From the NCBI GenBank assembly GCA_030040495.1, contig JASHTP010000055.1, positions 1 to 6,664 on the forward strand: a DNA stretch of 6,664 bases. The letters are read 5' to 3'. The notes beneath the pieces are model-generated. The model was not told where the DNA came from and made no database searches. It saw nothing but the letters and a program-made list of their open reading frames with translations. Source of the DNA: Alphaproteobacteria bacterium (GTDB lineage Bacteria > Pseudomonadota > Alphaproteobacteria > ATCC43930 > CGMCC-115725). Positions 1 through 5,353 of the stretch are shown piece by piece. The number at the start of each line of letters is the position of its first letter. The first letter of the stretch is position 1. A program made the translations under genes and the position numbers.

Positions 1-3
1 GCC

Positions 4-32
4 TTGCATGCTTATTGCATCGCACCATAGAG
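4..32 (+). promoter_or_regulatory. Weak candidate promoter/operator region ahead of the sensor kinase gene
   Basis: This is the only relatively AT-rich stretch before the sensor gene. TTGCAT at 4-9 resembles a sigma70 -35 box, and CATAGA at 26-31, 16 bp downstream, is a poor -10 (3 of 6 matches). TTGCAT recurs at 15-20, exactly 11 bp from the first copy, so the two copies lie on the same face of the helix, as a regulator site might. GCATGC at 6-11 is a palindrome. The region may equally be the tail of something upstream of the window. Low confidence, because high-GC alphaproteobacterial promoters often deviate from the E. coli consensus. Confidence 0.2.
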
Positions 33-40
33 TGACTTGA

Positions 41-58
41 GCGGCCCCGGCGGGCCGC
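41..58 (+). promoter_or_regulatory. GC-rich perfect hairpin in the sensor gene leader
   Basis: GCGGCCC at 41-47 and its exact reverse complement GGGCCGC at 52-58 flank the 4-base loop CGGC, giving a 7-bp all-GC stem. It ends 13 bases before the ATG at 72, and the purine run at 59-63 that could act as a weak ribosome binding site abuts its 3' side. It has no following T run, so it is not a classical intrinsic terminator. It may limit translation initiation or protect the 5' end. In DNA this GC-rich, a short palindrome could also arise by chance. Confidence 0.4.
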
Positions 59-71
59 GGGGGCGCAAAGC

Positions 72-3000
72 ATGGCGGCGCGGCAGAGAATCCTTCGCGT
101 GCGGCGCGACTACAACAAGTGGGTCGCGAACCAGACACTGGAGGACTACGCGCTGCGCTTCACCGCCAAGACGGCGCGGCGCTGGTCGTCGCTGCGCGTC
201 GCCAACACCGCGCTCGGCGCCATCTCCTTCCTGGCGCTCGAGGCGATCGGCGGCACCATCACCCTGAGCTACGGCTTCACCAACGCCGTCGCCGCCATCT
301 TCGCGGTGAGCCTGCTGATCTTCGCCACCGGCCTGCCGATCAGCTACTACGCGGCGAAATACGGCGTCGACATCGATTTGCTCACCCGCGGCGCCGGCTT
401 CGGCTATATCGGCTCGACCGTCACCTCGCTGATCTACGCCTCCTTCACCTTCATCTTCTTCGCCATCGAGGCGGTGATCATGTCGATGGCGCTGGAGCGC
501 TGCTTCGGCGTGCCGCTGGCGGCGGGCTACGTCATCAGCTCGCTGGTGGTCATCCCGCTGGTGACGCACGGCATCACCTTCATCAGCCGCTTCCAGCTCT
601 GGACGCAGCCGCTCTGGGCGGTGCTGCACGTGCTGCCCTTCTTCTTCATCGCCGTCTACAGCGCCGATTCCTTCCAGGGCTGGACCGGCTTCACCGGCCG
701 GGCGCAGCACGGCGATCCCGGCTTCGACCTCGCCCTCTTCGGCGCCGCCGCCTCGGTGGTGCTGTCGCTCATCGCGCAGATCGGCGAGCAGGTGGACTTC
801 CTGCGCTTCCTGCCGCCCGAGCGCGCCGACAACCGCGTCGCGCGCTGGAGCGCGCTGCTCACCGCCGGGCCCGGCTGGGTGGTGCTCGGCGCGCTCAAGC
901 TGCTCGCCGGCTCCTTCCTCGCCTATCTCGCGCACGCGCACGGCGTCTCGCTCGACCGCGCGGCGCAGCCGACCGAGATGTACGGCGTCGCCTTCGGCTA
1001 CATGATCTCCTCGCCGGCGGCGGCGATGATGCTCGCCGGCCTCTTCGTCGTGCTGTCGCAGCTCAAGATCAACGTCACCAACTCCTATGCCGGCTCGATC
1101 GCCTGGTCCAACTTCTTCTCGCGCCTCACCCACCGCCATCCCGGCCGCGTCGTCTGGCTGATCTTCAACGTCGCCATCGCGCTGCTGCTGATGGAGCTGG
1201 GCGTCTATTCGGCGCTCGAGCAGATCCTCGGCATCTATTCCGCGGTCGCCGCCGCCTGGGTCGGCGCCATCGTCGCCGATCTCGCCATCAACAAGCCGCT
1301 GGGCCTGAGCCCGCCGCACATCGAGTTCAAGCGCGCGCATCTCTACGACATCAACCCGGTCGGCGTCGGCGCCATGCTGCTCGCCACCGCCGCGGCGATG
1401 GCGGATTTCGCCGGGCTCTTCGGTCACGCGGCCAGGGCCTTCACCCCCTTCGTCGCCGTCGCCGTCGCCTTCCTCGCCGCGCCGGTCATCGCCTACGCCA
1501 CCGGCGGGCGCTACTATATCGCGCGCAAGCCGCGCCGCGTCTGGGCCAGCGAGACGGCGATCCGCTGCTGCATCTGCGAGAACCCGTTCGAGCCCGAGGA
1601 CACCGCCTACTGCCCGGCCTATGCCGGGCCGATCTGCTCGCTCTGCTGCTCGCTCGATTCGCGCTGCGGCGATCTCTGCAAGCGCGGCGCGCGCGCCTCC
1701 TCGCAGCTGGCGGCGCTGCTGGGCGCGGCGCTGCCGGCGCGGCTGCTGCCGCGGCTCGACCCGCGCTTCGCCCGCTATCTCGGCCTGCTGCTGGTACTGG
1801 TCTCGATGATCGGCGTCACGCTCACCGTCATCTACTGGCAGGTGCCGCTCGGCTCCGACGTCTCGAACGCCATCGTCAAGCTCGCCTTCTGGAAGCTGTT
1901 CTTCGTCCTGCTCATCATCGCCGGCGTCGCCGCCTGGCTGTTCGTGCTGACGCAGGAGAGCCGCAAGGCGGCGGAAGAGGAATCGCGGCGGCAGACCACC
2001 CTGCTGCTGCGCGAGATCCGCGCGCACAAGCGCACCGACGCGCAGCTGCAGAAGGCCAAGGAGGCGGCGGAGGCGGCGAACCTCGCCAAGAGCCGCTACG
2101 TCGTCGGCATCAGCCACGAGCTGCGCACGCCGCTCAACGCCGTGCTCGGCTACGCGCAGCTGCTCGAGCGCGACGGCTCGATCCCGCCGCACCGGCGCGA
2201 CGCCATCACCGTGATCCGCCGCAGCGGCGAGCATCTGGCGGGGCTGATCGAAGGGCTGCTCGACATTTCGAAGATCGAGGCCGGGCGGCTCGAGCTGCAA
2301 TACGAGGAGGTGCGGCTCGCCGAGTTCCTCGGCCAGATCGTCGACATGTTCCGCCTGCAGGCCGCCGCCAAGGGCATCGATTTCCTGTTCGAGCGGCCGC
2401 AGCGCCTGCCCGCGGTGGTGCACACCGACCCGAAGCGGCTCAGGCAGATCCTCATCAACCTGCTGTCGAACGCCATCAAGTTCACCGAGGAAGGCAGCGT
2501 CAGCCTGCGCCTCCACTACCGCAGCCAGACCGCCGAGATCGAGGTCGAGGATACCGGCGTCGGCATCGGCGCCGAGGATCTCGAGCGCATCTTCGAGCCG
2601 TTCGAGCGCGTGCAGCAGCCGGACGGCGAGGCGAAGCCCGGCATGGGGCTCGGCCTCACCATCACCAAGCTGCTGACCGAGATCATGGGCGGCGACATCT
2701 CGGTCGAGAGCCGGCGCGGCAAGGGCAGCCTCTTCCGGGTGAAGCTGCTGCTCTCCGAGGTGGCGCGCCCGCGCCTGGCGCCGGCGAGCGGCGCGGCGAT
2801 CGGCGGCTATGCCGGAAGGCGGCTCACCGTGCTGGTGGCCGACGACGACCCCGTGCATCGCGGGCTGCTGCGCGAGATCCTGGCGCCGCTGGGCTTCTCG
2901 CTGGTCGAGGCGGCGGACGGGCCGGCCTCGCTGCGGCTCGCCGAAGCGGCGCAGCCCGACCTGGTGCTGCTCGATGTCTCCATGCCGGGGCTCGACGGCA

Positions 3001-3437
3001 GGGCGGTGGCGCGGGCGCTGCGCCAGCGCGGGCGGGCGAAGATCATCATGATCTCGGCCAACGCCGCCGAGCCCGACCGGCGCGAGCCGGCGCTCTCGGA
3101 CGAGTTCATCGTCAAGCCGATCGACGTGCAGCGCCTGCTCGAGGCGATCCAGCGGCTGCTCCGCATCGACTGGCTCTACGCTCCCTCGGCGCCGGACGCG
3201 GCGGCGCCGGCCCCGCCCTTCGCGCCTTCCTCGATCCCGCCGCGGCCCGACATCGCCGAGCTGCGCCGGCTCGGCCGCATCGGCTATGTCCGCGGCATCC
3301 AGGCGAAGCTCGACGAGATCGAGGGCGAGGATCCCGCGCGCCACGCCTTCGTCGCCCATATGCGCTCGCTGGTGAAGGATTTCGAGTTCGCCCGCTACAT
3401 GGCGGCGCTGGAAGAGCTGGACCGCGCCGATGCCTGA
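72..3437 (+). CDS. NCS1 transporter-like hybrid sensor histidine kinase with receiver domain
   Basis: A predicted inner-membrane sensor kinase of 1121 aa. Residues ~15-480 form an NCS1 (purine/cytosine/hydantoin permease) module with about 12 hydrophobic helices. Recognisable segments are DLLTRGAGFGYIGS (102-115) and KINVTNSY (332-339). A nine-cysteine cluster follows (499-536), then two more helices (~569-589 and ~609-626) and a charged coiled coil (~628-676). HisKA carries the phospho-accepting His in GISHELRTPLN (H682). HATPase shows the N box (N796-N800), G1 DTGVGIG (827-833) and G2 GMGLG (857-861). The receiver has acidic D924-D926, phospho-acceptor D968, S995 and K1015. A Pro/Ala linker and helical tail (~1060-1121) end the protein. 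All catalytic residues are present, so kinase activity is expected. The transporter module probably senses or carries a nucleobase- or hydantoin-like solute (inference). ATG at 72 is the first start after an in-frame TGA at 33-35; its ribosome site is weak. It overlaps the next gene by 8 bp. Confidence 0.93.
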   Translation: MAARQRILRVRRDYNKWVANQTLEDYALRFTAKTARRWSSLRVANTALGAISFLALEAIGGTITLSYGFTNAVAAIFAVSLLIFATGLPISYYAAKYGVDIDLLTRGAGFGYIGSTVTSLIYASFTFIFFAIEAVIMSMALERCFGVPLAAGYVISSLVVIPLVTHGITFISRFQLWTQPLWAVLHVLPFFFIAVYSADSFQGWTGFTGRAQHGDPGFDLALFGAAASVVLSLIAQIGEQVDFLRFLPPERADNRVARWSALLTAGPGWVVLGALKLLAGSFLAYLAHAHGVSLDRAAQPTEMYGVAFGYMISSPAAAMMLAGLFVVLSQLKINVTNSYAGSIAWSNFFSRLTHRHPGRVVWLIFNVAIALLLMELGVYSALEQILGIYSAVAAAWVGAIVADLAINKPLGLSPPHIEFKRAHLYDINPVGVGAMLLATAAAMADFAGLFGHAARAFTPFVAVAVAFLAAPVIAYATGGRYYIARKPRRVWASETAIRCCICENPFEPEDTAYCPAYAGPICSLCCSLDSRCGDLCKRGARASSQLAALLGAALPARLLPRLDPRFARYLGLLLVLVSMIGVTLTVIYWQVPLGSDVSNAIVKLAFWKLFFVLLIIAGVAAWLFVLTQESRKAAEEESRRQTTLLLREIRAHKRTDAQLQKAKEAAEAANLAKSRYVVGISHELRTPLNAVLGYAQLLERDGSIPPHRRDAITVIRRSGEHLAGLIEGLLDISKIEAGRLELQYEEVRLAEFLGQIVDMFRLQAAAKGIDFLFERPQRLPAVVHTDPKRLRQILINLLSNAIKFTEEGSVSLRLHYRSQTAEIEVEDTGVGIGAEDLERIFEPFERVQQPDGEAKPGMGLGLTITKLLTEIMGGDISVESRRGKGSLFRVKLLLSEVARPRLAPASGAAIGGYAGRRLTVLVADDDPVHRGLLREILAPLGFSLVEAADGPASLRLAEAAQPDLVLLDVSMPGLDGRAVARALRQRGRAKIIMISANAAEPDRREPALSDEFIVKPIDVQRLLEAIQRLLRIDWLYAPSAPDAAAPAPPFAPSSIPPRPDIAELRRLGRIGYVRGIQAKLDEIEGEDPARHAFVAHMRSLVKDFEFARYMAALEELDRADA
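1560..1682 (+). other. Cysteine-rich cluster (putative metal or redox site) within the sensor kinase
   Basis: This segment encodes residues 497-537 of the sensor kinase, directly after the twelfth NCS1 helix, so it should lie in the cytoplasm. Nine cysteines occur within 38 residues (499, 500, 502, 514, 522, 525, 526, 532, 536), arranged as CCxC, C, CxxCC and CxxxC around ENPFEPED and CSLCCSLD. The spacing suits a zinc-ribbon-like or Fe-S site, or a redox-sensitive thiol cluster. None of these can be distinguished from sequence. The transporter module itself has very few cysteines, so this is a distinct insertion between the sensor and kinase parts. Confidence 0.75.
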
Positions 3438-4350
3438 CGGGACGCGGCGCGACATCGTCATGGTGGTCGACGATTCGCCGGAGACGCTGCGCTTCCTCAC
3501 CGACGCGCTCGAGGAGGCCGGCTTCACCGTGCTGGTGGCGCTCGCCGGCGCCAACGCGCTGGCGCTGGCGCAGGAGGTGACGCCCGACATCGTGCTGATG
3601 GACGCGGTGATGCCGGGCATGGACGGATTCGAGACCTGCCGCCGGCTCAAGGCCAACAGCGCGCTCGCCTATGTCCCCGTCATCTTCATGACCGGGCTCA
3701 GCGAGACCGAGCATGTGGTGAAAGGCCTCGAGGCCGGCGGCGTCGACTACGTCGCCAAGCCGATCGTCCCCGACGAGCTCATCGCCCGCATGCAGGTGCA
3801 TCTCGCCAATGCGCGGCTCGGCCAGAGCGCGCGCAACGCGCTCGACGCCGCCGGGCGCTTCCTGCTCGCCATCGACCGCGCCGGGCGCGTGCTGTGGTCG
3901 ACGCCGCAGGCGAGCAAGCTGCTCGCCGCCGCCTTTCCCGCCGCACCCGCCGACGGCTTCCGGCTGCCGGCGGAGCTGCTGCACTGGCTGACGGCGCGGA
4001 CCGAGCGGCAGGCCGGCGCGGAGCCGCCGATGACGGCGCTCGGCGGCGAGCGGCCGCTGCGGCTCTCCTATATCGGGCAGATCGGCGCCGACGAGTTCCT
4101 GCTGCGGCTGATCGAAGGCGGGGGCGGCAGCGAGGACGCGCTGCTGAAGCAGCGCTTCTCGCTGACGACGCGCGAGGCCGAGGTGCTGCTGTGGGTGGCG
4201 CGCGGCAAGTCCAACCGCGACGTCGGCGAGATCCTGGGGCTCAGCCCGCGCACCGTGAACAAGCATCTCGAGCAGATCTACGAGAAGCTCGGCGTCGAGA
4301 ACCGCACCGCCGCCACCGCGCTGGCGCTGCGCGCGCTGGGGAGCGCGTGA
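3430..4350 (+). CDS. Response regulator, receiver plus LuxR/FixJ-type HTH
   Basis: A cytoplasmic DNA-binding response regulator of 306 aa and the likely phosphorylation partner of the overlapping sensor kinase. The receiver domain spans residues ~8-122, with acidic D14-D15, phospho-acceptor D58 in VLMDAVMPGMDG, T88 and K110 in the KP motif. The middle (~125-235) is longer than the linker of ordinary NarL/FixJ regulators; AIDRAGRVLWSTPQASKLL resembles the start of a PAS fold. Residues ~245-303 are a LuxR-type HTH, beginning LTTREAEVLLWVARGKSN and containing the recognition-helix segment SPRTVNKHL. The ATG at 3430 overlaps the kinase stop (ATGCCTGA, 8 bp), which implies translational coupling. 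GGAAGAG at 3410-3416 is a plausible but distant ribosome site. The targets are unknown; the downstream genes face the opposite way and are not co-transcribed. Family and role are secure, the ligand pathway is not. Confidence 0.93.
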   Translation: MPDGTRRDIVMVVDDSPETLRFLTDALEEAGFTVLVALAGANALALAQEVTPDIVLMDAVMPGMDGFETCRRLKANSALAYVPVIFMTGLSETEHVVKGLEAGGVDYVAKPIVPDELIARMQVHLANARLGQSARNALDAAGRFLLAIDRAGRVLWSTPQASKLLAAAFPAAPADGFRLPAELLHWLTARTERQAGAEPPMTALGGERPLRLSYIGQIGADEFLLRLIEGGGGSEDALLKQRFSLTTREAEVLLWVARGKSNRDVGEILGLSPRTVNKHLEQIYEKLGVENRTAATALALRALGSA

Positions 4351-4385
4351 GGGCGGTTCCAGCGGCAGGCCGGACCGACGGCGTT

Positions 4386-4413
4386 GCGTCCTTCGACAAG
4401 CTCGGGACGAGGA
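4386..4413 (+). repeat. REP-like intergenic repeat, copy 1
   Basis: This 28-base element begins GCGTCCTTCGACA and ends GACGAGGA. Copy 2 at 4459-4485 is the same sequence in inverted orientation, with three substitutions and one gap. The 'CCTTCGACAAGCTC…GAGGA' type resembles short palindromic repeats I know from intergenic regions of many alphaproteobacteria (recollection, not a search). Internally GCGTCC (4386-4391) pairs with GGACGC (4411-4416). Confidence 0.7.
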
Positions 4414-4420
4414 CGCTTCT
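4386..4420 (+). terminator. Possible terminator of the two-component operon
   Basis: The region lies 35 bases after the response regulator stop. A 6-bp stem GCGTCC/GGACGC (4386-4391 with 4411-4416) is followed by TTCT at 4417-4420 and TT at 4421-4422. The loop is long (19 bases) and the T tract short and interrupted, so it would be a weak intrinsic terminator at best. The larger hairpin between the two REP-like copies (4386-4485) could instead block transcription or stabilise 3' ends for both convergent units. Confidence 0.3.
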
Positions 4421-4458
4421 TTGCGCCATCCAGAAACTTCTGATGCCACACAGACTGT

Positions 4459-4485
4459 TCCTCATCCGGGCCTGTCGAAGGACGC
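4459..4485 (-). repeat. REP-like intergenic repeat, copy 2 (inverted)
   Basis: Read on the minus strand, this 27-base element begins with the same 13 bases as copy 1 (GCGTCCTTCGACA) and ends GGATGAGGA. With copy 1 it makes an inverted pair separated by 45 bases, the layout of a BIME-type REP doublet. It lies 22 bases past the stop of the minus-strand VOC gene. Confidence 0.7.
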
Positions 4486-4507
4486 AGGGCGGATTTGCAG
4501 CGCCACC

Positions 4508-5353
4508 TCACCCCTGCACGATGAGCAGCGCGCCGTTGGCTTCTTCCGGGGGGACCAGGAGGCCGCCGCCGGCGAGCTCCTCATGCGCCACCTGCCACTG
4601 CGTCAGATGGTCGGCGGTGCGCTCGAGGTCGCTGCTCCTGAGGCTCAGCGCCACCATCGCCGGCAGCTTCCGCTCGAGGTCGATCTCGGCCTGGGGATAG
4701 AGCGCCGAGACGTCGTCGGGGGTGGCGAAGATCAGGCGGTGGCGGCCGACATGGAGGGTGAGTACGTCGTCGGTGGTGGTGACGCCGGCGCCGAAGAGCC
4801 GGTCATAGGCGTCGCGCAGCGGCTCGGTCGCCGCGACCATGATGGTGACCCCGGCGACGCCGCTGACGGCGTTGGCATGGGCGAGCCATTCCGGCCGCCG
4901 CACCAGCTCCGGCGTCAGATGCTGGCAGACGAAGGCGGAGAGCGCCGGCGTCTCCTCCGGCGGCAGCGACACCAGCTTGAAGCGCGGCAGCAGCGTGCCT
5001 TCCGGGAGCTCCAACTGCCGCGACAGGTCGCGCGGCGGCGTCGGATGGAGGCCGCGGCGGGCGAGCTCCGCAGCGGTGGCGTCGCCCGAGCGGGTGGCGA
5101 AGGCGAGGCCGCGGAGCCCTTCGCCGCCGCGCAGGAACTCGTCGAGCCCGCCCGTGTCCTGGCCGCGGTCGACGACGCCCATCAGCTCGACATAGTCGCG
5201 CTCGAACATGATGCAGTAATTGCCGGTGCCCTTCTGCAGATGCCGGCCGCGCGGGGTCAGGGTGAAGCCGAGCCGCGTCCAGGCGAGCCGCGCGCGGTCG
5301 AGATCGGCTACGGCGACGATGACGTGGTCGATGCCGGAGAGCGGCTGGATCAT
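4508..5353 (-). CDS. VOC family / glyoxalase-like domain protein
   Basis: A 281-aa predicted cytoplasmic protein of the vicinal-oxygen-chelate superfamily, closest in style to the 'glyoxalase-like' (Glyoxalase_3) group. The first module opens with GIDHVIVAVADLDRA (H10, a usual metal-ligand position). It continues with TRLGFTLTPRGRHLQKGTGNY and ends in DYVELMGV (E56, the second typical ligand position). A linker with PRFKLVSLPPEETPAL leads to a second module with H145 in CQHLTP and H159 in the AHAN segment, then GVTIMVAATEPL. Members include lyases, dioxygenases and isomerases, and the reaction cannot be assigned. I chose the ATG at 5353 because it overlaps the upstream aldolase/dehydrogenase stop as TGATG and starts just before the conserved DHV strand; the frame stays open further upstream only as a shadow of that gene. 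No clear Shine-Dalgarno is seen, which fits translational coupling. Probably acts in the same pathway as the upstream enzyme. Confidence 0.88.
   Translation of the reverse strand: MIQPLSGIDHVIVAVADLDRARLAWTRLGFTLTPRGRHLQKGTGNYCIMFERDYVELMGVVDRGQDTGGLDEFLRGGEGLRGLAFATRSGDATAAELARRGLHPTPPRDLSRQLELPEGTLLPRFKLVSLPPEETPALSAFVCQHLTPELVRRPEWLAHANAVSGVAGVTIMVAATEPLRDAYDRLFGAGVTTTDDVLTLHVGRHRLIFATPDDVSALYPQAEIDLERKLPAMVALSLRSSDLERTADHLTQWQVAHEELAGGGLLVPPEEANGALLIVQG

Noticed and set aside
1..30. Possible C-terminal end of an upstream plus-strand gene ending at TAG 28-30
   Set aside because: Only nine codons are visible, and their composition is unlike the GC-biased codon use of the other genes, so no gene can be supported.
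119..3580. Second plus-strand open frame of 1153 codons overlapping the kinase
   Set aside because: The product is dominated by Arg and Ala runs and carries no domain; it is a frame shadow of the kinase in high-GC DNA.
12..3656. Minus-strand open frame of 1214 codons lying antisense to the whole sensor kinase gene
   Set aside because: Its product is a low-complexity Arg/Glu/Asp/His/Gln-rich sequence with no recognisable domain, and its length follows from the strong GC codon bias of the kinase gene on the other strand. The kinase has complete conserved motifs, so this is a shadow.
3112..4449. Minus-strand 445-codon frame opposite the response regulator
   Set aside because: Arg/Gly/Ala-rich with no motif and antisense to a regulator with intact receiver and HTH signatures; it also runs through the repeat region.
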